Shown: positions 22,001 to 31,900, numbered from the stretch's first letter. The stretch is 64,000 nucleotides of DNA from Periplaneta americana (GCF_040183065.1 NC_091125.1:129053121-129117120); one strand, 5' to 3'. The notes: generated from the sequence alone by a model not told the origin. Made by a program: numbers and translations.

Positions 22001-22189
22001 ATGAAGAGGAATAGAAGTTTGAACAGTGGTGTAAGAAAAAAAAAGGTAGTGAATGTTTCTGAAAAGGTTATGCTGGCATATTTTACAATGAAAAGTGAAA
22101 AGGAGAAATCAAGTTCTCTATGGACTCATTATTCTATGCCGCGGTGTATGATCTCATTTTGGGCATCAGTAAGTACACGCTATTGTTAG
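22001..22189 (+). mobile_element. Tyrosine-recombinase transposon fossil, N-terminal part
   Basis: The translated segment contains VSEKVMLAYFTMKSEKEKSS followed by SLWTHYSM. This closely resembles the N-terminal core-binding domain of tyrosine recombinases found in arthropod mobile elements (pattern ENV.LAYF..KS..LKSS.LW..YSM). The catalytic domain is absent here. A fragment of what looks like the same protein family's C-terminal domain is at 48844-49150. It is a broken old copy. Whether it belongs to Cryptons or another YR group cannot be decided. Confidence 0.55.
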
Positions 22190-22260
22190 CTTTTTCAAAG
22201 CGGAAAAGTGAACTGTAAAAATGTTACCATTAATGTGTATAAAAACATAATTTTTAATTT

Positions 22261-22348
22261 ACGACATTCGGTGCGGTAAAGCTCATTTTACGACACTCAG
22301 TGCGGTAAAGTTCATTTTACGACACTCAGTGCGGTAAAGTTGGTCATT
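22261..22348. repeat. Three 29-bp direct repeats
   Basis: Unit ACGACACTCAGTGCGGTAAA plus a TTCATTTT linker, repeated at 22261, 22290 and 22319. It lies about 70 bp downstream of the recombinase-like fragment and may be part of that element's non-coding end. Confidence 0.85.
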
Positions 22349-22580
22349 AGAATATTCGTTTCAATGTTGTTAGGGGGCCTAAGTTTCACTTTATGTTATC
22401 AAAACTGATAAAGATATATTTCGTAGAATATCGAAATGATTTTTTGCAGCATCCCGTACTTTATTTGAACATAGCAGAATCAAAAAGTTTCTCTGAAACA
22501 AGGAACAACGGTGGATTATTCTAGAGAGCTTTGGATTCGATGAAATGACAAAAAAAAATACATTTCGAAGATTAGATATA

Positions 22581-23148
22581 CAGACGTGGACAAATTATGA
22601 GACTAAAACGTTTTTCTTGGAAATATAAATATAATTCGTCATATCAACTATCAGTATAATTAACAGAATCTCTATTGTTGTAAATATGATTGTTTACATC
22701 TTTCGGTATATTTTTCCAATGGTTAAGTATATTTTGTCTGGCTGTGTTGGTACTATTGGTGTTTTAATTATATACTGCAGAAGATATTCTCCCTGGCCTG
22801 CAAGAAGACCGGACATGAACGAAATTGAAAATCTGTGATCTATACTGAAGAAGAAAGTGAATAAAAAGAGGCTTACAACAAAACATGGACTCATTTAAGC
22901 ACTGTCTGATATCTGGCTAAATGATGGTTATATTCAAGCAAAGTGTCAAACTTTGGTTTCCAGCATCCCTGACAAAATCAACGTGTTAATGAAGAATAAG
23001 GGAAAGTTCACAAAATATTAGTAACCTCCAGACTCAATTTTCTGTTCATTATTTCTGTGCAAAATACATTTTTGTTCATTATTTCTGCCGATAAATACAG
23101 CGTTGTTGCACATATGATTAATTTAGTCTAATAATTTGTCCACGTCTG
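22581..23148 (+). mobile_element. Tc1-family transposon remnant
   Basis: Terminal inverted repeats CAGACGTGGACAAATTATGA (left) and its complement at the right, with TA on both sides (22579-22580, 23149-23150). The 3' part (about 22788-23021) encodes the C-terminus of a Tc1-type transposase: SPWPARRPDMNEIENL, then TTKHGLI, CQTLVSSIPDKINVLMKNKG and KFTKY before the stop. In-frame stops follow ENL and GLI, and the first two thirds of the transposase are deleted, so it is inactive. The DPN-type catalytic segment ending the domain is present in part (RPDMNEIEN). Confidence 0.88.
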
Positions 23149-23459
23149 TAGGCCTACTTTCGCCTTTAGGGTATAAAACAAAAAAAGACGCCCAAAAGTT
23201 AGGATATCCTTTTCGACCTTTTCTCACCTGGAATGAAGATCTAAACTTCGAAACGTTGTATTTCCTTAGCGATGAAAGAAGTCCTATTTGAAATCTTGTT
23301 GAAGAATGAGAAAATGAAAATAAAAATGGCAAAGTGTTTGTATAACTTGCTCAGAATAAAATCCTTAATCAGCACTTACACACTTGGAGATATATGTACA
23401 TACATCTTTATCTGCTATAACATGACACATTGGAGAAACACTGAGTTATGTACCAAACA

Positions 23460-23950
23460 ATGAGTCGCACACGACACTACGGATTGTCGTTCACTCGCGC
23501 TCACTTGTCAGCCGTCACTGAACCGACTGTGGCAAGATAGATAGTTGGCTCGACTCGGACACAATTCTGAGTTATTTAGTTGTTTTCCAACTTGAGCCGA
23601 CCCGCCTTTTGTCCCCTCTTCCTTCCCGCGAGATAAGGTGCAGTACAGTGACGCGATCCTCCATTCTGCAACGCCCTCATTCCGCTGTCGTTTAAAATTG
23701 TAACTCAACATTCCCTTGACGTTGACCTCTGAATGCAGGATTTACAGTGCTTTAAAATGAATTGAACAGATTCTTGTTTAACCGCCGTTTGTCTTGTTGA
23801 AAAGCCCAGCGTGAGCTCAGCCGCTTAACTGACGACTTCAGAACTTGAAGATTTGTGGAGGTGAAAGTGACTGTGGGTGCACCGGTAGCCGAACGCCTAC
23901 GAAGTTCCTTTTTTTTAACCCTGAAGATCAGATTCAAGTCTGGACGAGTT
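23460..23950. promoter_or_regulatory. Isolated GC/CpG-rich block
   Basis: Marked rise in GC and CpG against AT-rich flanks, with phrases such as CGCACACGACACTACGG and TCACTCGCGCTCACTTGTCA. It could be a promoter or untranslated first exon of a host gene, or the 5'UTR of a LINE. Neither strand shows a convincing ORF or TATA box, so the call is only compositional. Confidence 0.3.
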
Positions 23951-24396
23951 CAAGTGGAATTTAAAGTGAATAAAACATTATTAGGGCAGATTGTCTTCGG
24001 ATTTTAGTGTTTTTATTTTCATGAAATAAAAAAAATAAAATAAAAAGTTGGAAGGTGACCAAATAGGGTCCAGGCCGGTGAGTTAAACATAAACTCTAAT
24101 ATCAGTGTTACCAAACGTTCTGGTATTTGGTATTTTGTCCCGAAAAATTTTCTCGGGACGCGAAAATGTCCCGGTTTCCCTACAGAGGTTAAAACATGTC
24201 CCAGTTTCCTTGCACTGGTGAAAATATCTCGAGGGAAATTTTATTTATCCGCGAAATTTAATGAGATTCACTCAAAGTATGTTGGCAGCTTCGTTTAGGT
24301 TACAGAATACATAAGAACCGTCAGAGCTTAAGATGTTCATACAAATGAATTTAAAAATTAATTTAGATGTAATCAATGTGAGTAATAAAGGGAATT

Positions 24397-24637
24397 GAAG
24401 GGTTTAGAGCCATAGTGGGCCAAGCGCCATTTATTAAAAACAGAGAAAGCAAGGGCTAAAGTTAAGTGAATACCATAGTTTAATGAAGATTGGCATATCA
24501 TTTAGTTTGAATGTGCATACTTTATCCCTATTACTTGCTATACGTTTCCATTGAATTATGGAGATAACTTCGTTTTAACCCTTGTTTTCTACGGTTTTAG
24601 TAAATGGCGCTTGGCCCACTGTGGCTCTGAACCCTTC
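24397..24637. mobile_element. Palindromic MITE with 4-bp target duplication, copy 2
   Basis: 241 bp, beginning GAAGGGTTTAGAGCCATAGT and ending with the complement, flanked by AATT (24393-24396, 24638-24641). Inverted relative to copy 1 at 20799-21041 and roughly 90% similar by eye. Confidence 0.82.
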
Positions 24638-24763
24638 AATTATACTTGTCCGTTATTTAAAAAAAAACTTGTTTTTTTTAAATACAATTCACGAAAAGGA
24701 CAATCTGAATTCCTTTGTCACCGTACGTAATTTAAAAGCCAGGACAGACCGCATGACGTCAAC

Positions 24764-25012
24764 GTCTGTGGAATAACAGTTAGCATGCCTAATCGTGAAA
24801 CGAGCGGGTCCGGGTTAAAATCCTGTTTGGGACAAGTTACCTGGTTGAGGCTTTTCCAGGGGTTTTCTCTCAACCCATTACCAGAAAATGCTGGGTAACG
24901 TTCGGCGTTACACCCTGGACTCATTTCGTCGGAATTATCACCTTCATATCATTCAGACGCTAGATAACCACAGCAGTTGATAAAGCGGCGTAAAATAACC
25001 CACTAAAACCAC
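24764..25012 (+). mobile_element. tRNA-derived SINE (family A), copy 3, diverged
   Basis: Recognisable head (TGTGGAATAACAGTTAGCAT) with a mutated B box (GGGTTAAAATCC), the GGTTGAGGCTTTTCCAGGGG body and TTGATAAAGCGGCGTAAAAT tail. The many CpG-to-TpG/CpA-type changes suggest an older copy. Confidence 0.85.
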
Positions 25013-25499
25013 ATGGCAACTAGAATTTGTCACTGTTCGTAATAAAGATTACTGTCTTTTCAAAATTATTTGGAAAAATCAATTTCATATACGTGGAAAA
25101 TTTTCCATAATTTTGCTCTTAAATGGTGTGATTTCGTAGTATACTATCCGTTTCTTAACAAGTGACGTAATCGGTACCTATCTGGCTACTTTTAATATTA
25201 CTTCAATTAAAAATGTATTTTAAATACTATCGAAGTAGCCTAATATCAGATTACAGTGTAATGTGAAGATTATATGCAAAATTAATCCTAATCGCCTACT
25301 TAAACCATACAGTCACAAATGAAGCCAGAGGAAAGCTTGTTTTTTTTAAATAATGTGTATAAAATAGCTTAAAGGATAACCTTCTTAGCAATTCACTCTA
25401 ATTATAGTGACTTCAGTGGTCACTGACTCTACGGTAACTTCTTTCTTTAGACATGCATCCTGATAGCGCTGTATTTTCAAAATTGTCTCTCAATAATCT

Positions 25500-25765
25500 C
25501 TTCCTATTATCTAACATTATTTCAAATATATTAACATTCTATGTATTTTAGTTTAATTCTGCTACGCAGTTTGTATTTCATTGTTTAATTAATAGTTCAT
25601 AATAGCCTATTTTACTATTTAATTTATAAGTAACTCCTATATAGGCCTACACGTAACTTTGATCTAAATCAAATTGTTGTATTCTTTGTAGTTTCTAAGT
25701 TCACTTTTTGCTAGTTGAGTGGAAGAGAAGGCCTTACAGAATTAATTATGCCAGCAGAAATAAAT
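25500..25765 (+). mobile_element. Jockey-like LINE 3'UTR end
   Basis: The end GGAAGAGAAGGCCTTACAGA followed by ATTATGCCAGCAGAAATAAA matches the 3' terminus of the Jockey-like fragment at 12941-13850. No coding part is left. It abuts a TTAC repeat and then the LINE family 1 tail in reverse orientation. The left boundary is approximate. Confidence 0.6.
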
Positions 25766-25774
25766 TATTACTTA

Positions 25775-25942
25775 CTTACTTAAAGGAATCCGGAGGTTCA
25801 TTGCCGCCCTCACATAAGCCCGCCATTGATCCCTATCCTGAGCAAGATTAATCCAGTCTCTACCATCATATCCCACCTCCCTCAAATCAATTTTAATATT
25901 ATCTTTCCATCTACGTCTCGGCCTCCTCAAAGGTAGAAATAA

Positions 25943-25990
<48 letters not shown>
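25775..25990 (-). mobile_element. LINE family 1 tail, minus strand, with ATT tract
   Basis: Minus-strand frame reads RRPRRRWKDNIKIDLREV, then GRDWINLAQDRDQWRAYVRA and AAMNLRIP before the tail. Only about 160 bp of the LINE is present (25775-25936). It is followed at 25944-25990 by (ATT)n, which marks its 5' truncation edge. Confidence 0.85.
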
Positions 25991-25992
<2 letters not shown>

Positions 25993-26709
25993 AGTCATGA
26001 AAGTTTTTTAATTCATATTTAGATGCACGGTAAATTATTCCATTTAGGCCTACATTATGTTCTGTAATTGGAAGATCAAAAAAATGGAGTACGAGTACAA
26101 ACATGAATATCAGTGGTAACACGATAAAGAACTGAATTTTTGCGAAATGCACGAAACATATAAAGAGAAAGTGCCATGTTCGTGACACTGACATGAATTC
26201 TTTTAGTGCACGCCATATTTATTTGAATTTGATCCGTTTCTTATCTCTAACCATTTTCTGTAGTATGTTACTTCGTATGTAAGTACCGCAGTTAATGACA
26301 TACTTGTTCTGCTGTATTGTTATTGATTGTGGAGTCTTTAATTCTATTTTTAGAAGTTTTGTACTTATAGCAGGGTTTTTCCTATGCCCGTACTAAATAG
26401 AATTTCTTGATCTGGAATGAGACTTGGTGAAGTTGAGTCCGCACTACGCCTCTTCGCACTTACTATTAATAAGATACATTGCTGTAACTTATATTCATAT
26501 TTAATTACGCATACTGTCTATGTTTATTTAGTCACCGACTGAACTTACCTGTAGAAGTATTGACCTCGACGGGAAGTGATTCCATCTGTCTCGCCAGGTA
26601 ATCAGATGCTGGCAGATGTGATGACATCACGGAATGTAACTCACTACGCACAACGTACGGTAACATTTCGTGCTTGTCAGTAGACTTCTGATTTTTAGGC
26701 TCTAAATTT

Positions 26710-27055
26710 TTGGTGTGCGAAATGGGAAAGTGGAGAATAAGATACAATTCTGAACTAGTATATAAAATATTTAACGACCCTGACATAGTAAGAGAAATTA
26801 AAGCAAGAAGAATACAGTGGCTGGGCCATTTATATAGAACAGAGGAACAACACCCAGCTAGAATGTTGACCTTCAATACTATTTATGGCAGCCGAAGAGT
26901 TGGAAGACCTCCAGTGAGGTGGTTGGAGTCTGTAGAGGATGACCTGTTGAGGAGTGGTGTGGGGGTATGGAGGAGAGCAGCAAGTGATAGGATGAGATGG
27001 AGGACAATTGTTGGGGCGGTCAAGGCTGGCAAACGGCTGTAGTACCACGAGAAGA
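26710..27055 (+). mobile_element. LINE ORF2 C-terminal fragment (family 5)
   Basis: An uninterrupted 110-residue frame ends at 27042: IFNDPDIVREIKARRIQWLG, then SRRVGRPPVRWLESVEDDLL and RRAASDRMRWRTIVGAVKAG. The R.QWLGH, GRP..RW and EDDL..G...WR..A.DR..WR motifs are the conserved tail of another non-LTR group. An A-rich GAAGAAGAAAAGAAA end follows the stop, so the 3' end is intact and the copy looks fairly young. Confidence 0.82.
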
Positions 27056-27131
27056 AGAAAAGAAATTTTTGGTGCCTAAAATAGACTCAATCAAACTATG
27101 AAAAAGGATCTAATAGTATATAATGCAATGA

Positions 27132-27231
27132 GCCTATAATGGTAGTAATTAAGACGCGAGTATGTTCATAAACGAGCGTAAGCTAGTTTCATAATATTTT
27201 TCATACGGACGTCTTAATTACCATTATAGGC
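27132..27231. mobile_element. Small 100-bp palindromic MITE
   Basis: It begins GCCTATAATGGTAGTAATTA and ends with TAATTACCATTATAGGC, with the match continuing through GACG and CGTATG phrases. Target duplication not clear. Confidence 0.6.
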
Positions 27232-27910
27232 AAGAAGCATACGACTGTTTTTGTTCGACTATAATTAAAGGTCTAAATTTTGAGTTTTTACAAATATCTT
27301 ACCGTGTTCCTTTAATGATAATGGGATGGGCAACATGCGTGTATTTTCAGCGTATTCTCGACTATTGCAACAGATGGTGCGAGTGTGAATGTCTTTTTAG
27401 CGTGTTTCCGAGTAGTGCCAGTGATGGCAGGCGTGTACGCCGTATTTATTTATTATTTTTTTTGCAGGGCTTGGTATGGAGATTTTAATCTCAAAACAAC
27501 ACACATTAAAACACAGGAAATGAACTCAATTTATTAGACTATTAAAATTAACATGAACAATGTTTATTTTATTGTAAATACACGTTGTTGATTGCACAGT
27601 TTGTGAAATTTATCTAGAGAACTACTCCTAGTGGAATGTTTGAAGTTGGGTTAATGTTTATTTGAGTGATTCGATCAATGTCACTTTCAAAACTCGGACC
27701 TGCCATTTTGCATTGGTGCTCTCAAGGCTTGTAGGATGTCGAGCGTACGATTATGCTTAGTAGGAAATCGATAGTTGCAATAACATAATGAATATTATTA
27801 AGATAGAGTTATGTCACACGTAATGAGCGTATTATAGTATAATCGAGCAAAAAAATATATTTAAAATAACCCTTCATCACGTCTTACTCAAAATGAATAA
27901 ATATCTCTAA

Positions 27911-28122
27911 AGTCTTGGTTTTTCTAAACCGACGCATGCGAGTTGCGAAGTGCGAGGGCCTCGCACAAAGTCAGACTACACGAGAGATAGTGAGTGGTTT
28001 CTATAACTGCGATGTACGCAGACCTCGCACCCCGCAGATATAGAAACCACTCACTATCTCTCGTGTAGTCCGGATTTGCCCGCCTCGCACTTCGCATGGG
28101 TCGGTTCAGAAAAACCAAGGCT
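27911..28122. mobile_element. Palindromic PIF/Harbinger-like MITE, copy 2
   Basis: 212 bp beginning AGTCTTGGTTTTTCTAAACC and ending CCAAGGCT, flanked by TAA (27908-27910, 28123-28125). Same family as 954-1173, including the CTCTCGTGTAGTCCGGAT segment. Confidence 0.82.
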
Positions 28123-28178
28123 TAACTTTCGGCGTTGGACCTCAGATTCATTTCACCATCATAATTACACTTCCCTCT

Positions 28179-28179
<1 letters not shown>

Positions 28180-28211
<32 letters not shown>

Positions 28212-28227
28212 GTCGTCGTCGTCGTCG
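28180..28227. repeat. (CAT)n-(CGT)n microsatellite
   Basis: About ten CAT units change abruptly to CGT units, as expected for a point change spread by slippage. Confidence 0.9.
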
Positions 28228-28387
28228 AAGTCGTCGTCATCTCCTTTTCTTTCCTAAGTTTCGAGCTTGCTCTGATATAGAGTCGGCTGCGGGTCTCCAC
28301 CGAACTTAGACTCCGTGAATTCCTGGTCATTCGTTGTTGGTGGTAGTGCTATGCATCGTGGACTACTCTCCAATGGGCTCATGGTAA

Positions 28388-28764
28388 AGGCTCATTCACA
28401 ATGAAAATTAAACATAACGTAAGCGTTAACTTAAGAATATAAACGTTACGGCAAAATAAAGATCATTCACGATGGAAACATAAACATAACAGCAAATATA
28501 CTTGGTAACCATGGAAACATAACAACGACGCCATTTCCTCATATTCTGTCGTATACTTCAGCGCTCCACGATTGTGTTCTGTTTGCAAATCACGTAAGCA
28601 TAAGCATGAAAGTTTGGAGTTTGCAAACTTTCATGTTAACGTCTTACGGTAATGTTTATGTCAAAGCTTATGTGAATCATTGTGAATGATCCAATTTGGT
28701 AGCCTGGGCGCAAACTTCTGTGTTTATGTTACTGTTATGTATAATTTTCATTGTGAATGGGCCT
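28388..28764. mobile_element. PIF/Harbinger-like MITE (second family), copy 1
   Basis: 377 bp with long terminal inverted repeats: left AGGCTCATTCACAATGAAAA, right end complementary (TTTTCATTGTGAATGGGCCT). Flanked by TAA (28385-28387, 28765-28767). The second copy at 56465-56845 is in the other orientation and flanked by TTA. Confidence 0.82.
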
Positions 28765-28792
28765 TAACTCATGGGACCGGGGTGAGACCTAC

Positions 28793-29032
28793 GCGGAAAG
28801 GTAAAGGGATCATGTAGGCTGTAGGAGAGTTGGAGGACGGCGCGCAGGGGGATCTGTAGCGCGAGGGGCCTCAGGTCATGCACACCATTCCATTCCGGGT
28901 AGTACAATAGGCCCACCCAAGTGGCCTGCGTGCGAGGACAGTCCCAGTCCGTGCCCTTTCCTGAAGACGGACTATATAAATAGAATACAGGATCCATAAT
29001 CGAATCTTGAATAGGAGGACTCTGATAATAGT
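28793..29032 (-). CDS. Candidate host exon, product not recognised
   Basis: On the minus strand a pyrimidine-rich acceptor ending GACTGCTTACAG precedes 240 bp that is open in one frame and closes at a possible donor GTAGGT. The exon would be phase-symmetric (two bases complete a codon at the start, one base begins a codon at the end). It would encode YYQSPPIQDSIMDPVFYLY, then GTDWDCPRTQATWVGLLYYP, HDLRPLALQIPLRAVLQLSY and SLHDPFTF. Composition is far richer in GC than the flanks and residue use looks protein-like (W, P, D spread evenly). I know no family match. It lies on the same strand as the beta-subunit exons but does not resemble them. It could also be part of an unrecognised mobile element, or chance. 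Confidence 0.35.
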
Positions 29033-29112
29033 CTGTAAGCAGTCTCGAAAAGTCGGAAAAATCGAGTCCAAACACATGGTTTCAACACCCAGAAGCATCT
29101 TGCGTAATTTCA

Positions 29113-29787
29113 CTATCCATAATATTAGCTAGTGTGATATGCTCTTATTTCCATGGAAAAATTAATCATATTGATGGTAGTAGAAATACACAAAACATGT
29201 TTTGAATCGATCCCCAACTGAACCATTACTTGTCATCTCCGTCAGTCAAGTCGCGATCTGAATAGTGTTGTTCATGCGTGCCATACTATGGGTTATATGA
29301 CATAATTGGGCCTAGACAAAAGGAACAATTGTGTCACAGTAGAGTGACCTGCAGGAAGTGTTATTTTCCATTATGGAGATTTCTGAAGCCAGACAGCATT
29401 GCGTACAATCAGAGTTCACATCCGGTTCACCGGACTTCTGTACCAGTGAAGTGAAATAAGAAGAGAGGAACTGATCTAGATTAAAGGCATCTCGTTATCC
29501 ATAAGCTACAACGTCGCAGAAGAACCGACGATTCCAAGTGGGATTCTTTATGGGACCAATGTTGAGAATCCGCCATTCATACATAATTCACTCATCATCG
29601 CCGATTCAGTAATAACGGGACATGTACTATTGCACCGTACGCTACCATCCTTTTTAGGAAGCCATCTGCAAGGGGGTTCTCATGAAGAATCTGCTATTGT
29701 TATGGGTGTGATTTAATGATGATTATTTTATTCTGATTTCGATGATTAAAATGCTTTAATTTCGGTGAATATTTACTTACATTTATA
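29113..29787. other. No gene recognised
   Basis: Mixed composition with GC-rich patches (29200-29650) but no open exon with splice signals or transposon ends that I can support. Confidence 0.4.
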
Positions 29788-29972
29788 TGGCTTTTAAGGA
29801 ATCCTGAAGTTCATTGTCGCCCTTACAATAGCCCGCCATCGGTCCCTATCCTGAGCAAGATTAATCCAGTCCCTACCATCATATCTACGTCCCTCAAATC
29901 TATTTTAAAATTATCCCCCCCATCTACGTCTTGGCCTCTCCAAAGGTCTTTTTCCTTCTGGCCTCCCAACTA

Positions 29973-30769
29973 GACTAGACGGCAGTTCGGAAGGTGGTCG
30001 GCTGCTATATGCGCCATAGCATGTCTGGTATGTGACGTCACAAGCTTGAACAATAGAACCAATAGGAATCAGTTTGTAACAAGTCTTTCCCGAGTTCGTT
30101 TGTTCACGTGTGAGTGTTCCAGTGCATTGAATAAGTAAAACTAACATTTATTGTGTGTGTGTAAGATAAATAAATGGAAGAAGAGACTGTAAAAAGACAA
30201 GTATTGCACAGGCAGGCGCTGAAAATAGTGTTTAAGGTGTACTATTATTTTAAAAACGTCGACGAGTAGAACGCTGCCGACCATCTTGATGCTGGCTGCA
30301 ACGTTGCCAACGTGCAAGAAACAACTGTAGAAGCGTGTGGTTTGGGATTGAGAACAGTGCAAAGAATATTGTTAGCGAAGGAAAGAGGGTTTGTTTGGTG
30401 TCATGCTTACAGTAATCAACGGCTAAGGTCATTATTGTCTTTTGATAATTTAAATTCTCTCCTGCGCTATTTGTGTTGCACGTGCGCATGAAGTACAATG
30501 TGGCAATGTTGTACGCTGCCTTGCTCTGTCTGTCTCTCTCGACGCAAACGCTAGGAGTGCTATTCATAGACATTTCGCAGCACGCACTACGAGCGTACTA
30601 AGCTAACCCCGGCTATCCACTGGTTGCTAGTACAAAATTCAAATCATATTCTATCGCTAACACTGGTTTATGAATACGAAAAACGCTGATCATCCACCGT
30701 AAATCCGCGCTAAAAATGTCTATGAATACGGCCCTAGCAGATTACCGCCTTCCGAATTGCCGTCGACTC
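29973..30769 (+). mobile_element. Tc1/mariner-superfamily element with DDE_3-type transposase N-terminus
   Basis: Terminal inverted repeats GACTAGACGGCAGTTCGGAA (left) and complementary right end bound 797 bp, with TA at both junctions (29971-29972, 30770-30771). From 30175 the plus strand encodes MEEETVKRQVLHRQALKIVF, then after an in-frame stop VQETTVEACGLGLRTVQRIL. This looks like the N-terminal helix-turn-helix of a widespread arthropod transposase group whose later part appears at 38140-38634. The catalytic domain is gone; a MITE occupies 30555-30734. Confidence 0.75.
30555..30734. mobile_element. 180-bp MITE (GTATTCATAGACATT family), copy 1
   Basis: Ends GAGTGCTATTCATAGACATT and a right end complementary to it (AATGTCTATGAATACGGCCC), flanked by TAG on both sides (30552-30554, 30735-30737). 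The second copy is at 51833-52020, flanked by TAT. A 3-bp duplication is inferred; superfamily unassigned. Nested inside the Tc1-like element. Confidence 0.75.
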
Positions 30770-31040
30770 TAGCACTCTGCATTGAATGCATTTCTGGATG
30801 CCTCCATACGTGCTACATGCCCTGTCCATCTCAAACGTTTGGATTGCAGTGGTCGTGCCAGAGAATCAGTCCCATTCCGAGACTTATGTTGTAGTTTCGT
30901 AACAAGCTTTTTTTACGGTGATGGGTTGTTAGCCCTTCGCACAGCCCCCAAGCTGGAGGACCTACATACTTTAACATAATTAACTGGGACAGTTTGTAGA
31001 TCAGTAAGAAGCTCAGTAAATTGAAAACTCACTTCCGTCG

Positions 31041-31060
31041 GCCTCCGTGGCGCAATCGGC

Positions 31061-31097
<37 letters not shown>

Positions 31098-31114
31098 GAG
31101 CCCACCCGGGGGCG
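31041..31114 (+). tRNA. tRNA-Asn (anticodon GTT)
   Basis: A 74-nt sequence folds as a canonical tRNA. The acceptor stem is GCCTCCG/CGGGGGC with discriminator G. The anticodon stem TTCGG/CCGAA encloses CTGTTAA with anticodon GTT at 31075-31077. The T arm is GGTGG-TTCGAGC-CCACC. A box TGGCGCAATCGG and B box GGTTCGAGCCC are intact. CCA is not encoded, as expected in eukaryotes. No base breaks a stem; it looks functional, not a SINE head. Confidence 0.97.
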
Positions 31115-31121
31115 TGAGTGC

Positions 31122-31126
31122 TTTTT
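31122..31126 (+). terminator. Pol III terminator of the tRNA-Asn gene
   Basis: TTTTT run eight bases after the tRNA 3' end, followed by ATATC. Confidence 0.85.
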
Positions 31127-31190
31127 ATATCATACTTGGATAATAAATGAATCCGAAATTAGCTCTGTAAATTATTAAAATCATTTTTCA

Positions 31191-31261
31191 GCCTCCGTTG
31201 CGAAATGGACGTTCTGTTTATAGCTGAAACGTTGTTGGTTTTGAGTTCACCTGGGGATACG
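31191..31261 (+). pseudogene. Decayed tandem copy of tRNA-Asn
   Basis: Begins GCCTCCGTTGCGAAATGG and continues TTATAGCTGAAACGTTG, then TTTTGAGTTCACCTGGGGAT. This is the tRNA-Asn sequence with small deletions in the D arm and loss of the GTT anticodon context. Its 3' flank (ATTTTATATCGTATCTGGAT) also matches the flank of the good copy (TTTTTATATCATACTTGGAT). It therefore arose by tandem duplication of about 150 bp, not by retroposition. Confidence 0.88.
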
Positions 31262-31375
31262 AATACATTTTATATCGTATCTGGATATTTCATATATCTG
31301 AAATAGGCTAAAGAAAAGTTTTTTTTATTGTCACTCTCCTAACATTTGTCTGTTCTCATAGTCTTGACAAGTTTT

Positions 31376-31588
31376 ATGCATATAGAGTGTTAGTTAGGAG
31401 ACCGGAGGGAAATAGACCTTTGTGAAGGCCGAGACGTAGATGGGAGGATAATATTAAAATGGATTTGAGGGAGGTAGAATATGATGGTAGGGAATGGATT
31501 AATCTTGTACAGGATAGGGATCGATGGCGGGCTTATGTGAGGGCGGCAATGAACCTTCGGGTTCCTTAAAAGCCATTTGTAAGTAAGA

Positions 31589-31645
<57 letters not shown>

Positions 31646-31650
31646 ATTAT
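31376..31650 (+). mobile_element. LINE family 1 tail with ATT tract
   Basis: Plus-strand 3' end beginning ATGCATATAGAGTGTTAG, containing GAAGGCCGAGACGTAGATGG and ending CCTTAAAAGCCATTTGTAAG, then (ATT)n at 31588-31650. It is the cleanest local copy for comparing the interrupted ones. 5' truncated. Confidence 0.85.
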
Positions 31651-31666
31651 TACACTTAAATTCACG

Positions 31667-31900
31667 ATGGTATAGTGGTGACACGGAGTTTTATATTCGA
31701 GAGGTCCGGAGTTCGATGCCAGAGGTTGGCTATCCTGACTTGGGTTTTTCGTGGTTTCCCAATTCTCTTCATGAGAATGCTGAGATAGTATCATTAAATT
31801 ACAAGGGCCCACGATACGCTTGCTCTAGTCTCAACTTCCGCGACAGGCCTGCCATCTGTCCGGGAAGTAGCAACTGACTGAGTGTTTGCCCTGTCGAGAG
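31667..31900 (+). mobile_element. Candidate tRNA-derived SINE (family C)
   Basis: An A-box-like GATGGTATAGTGGTGACACG and B-box-like GGAGTTCGATGCC are spaced as in a tRNA. The body reads CCTGACTTGGGTTTTTCGTG, and the end near 31900 is uncertain. No target duplication identified. Body phrases recur at 21474-21575. Confidence 0.6.

Larger units (their letters stand above)
29788..30850 (-). mobile_element. LINE family 1 tail, minus strand, split by a Tc1-like element
   Basis: Reverse-complement LINE tail from TATGGCTTTTAAGGAATCCT at 29788 to CTTCTGGCCTCCCAAC before 29971. The homology resumes at 30771 (TGCATTTCTGGATG, CATACGTGCTACATGCCCTG) to about 30850. The two parts are contiguous in other family members. 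The copy is old, with scattered changes relative to 31376-31590. Confidence 0.85.

Noticed and set aside
28385-28775. CTCATGG on both sides of the MITE at 28388-28764 as a 7-bp target duplication
   Set aside because: The second copy (56465-56845) has no such match, while 3-bp TWA duplications fit both copies.
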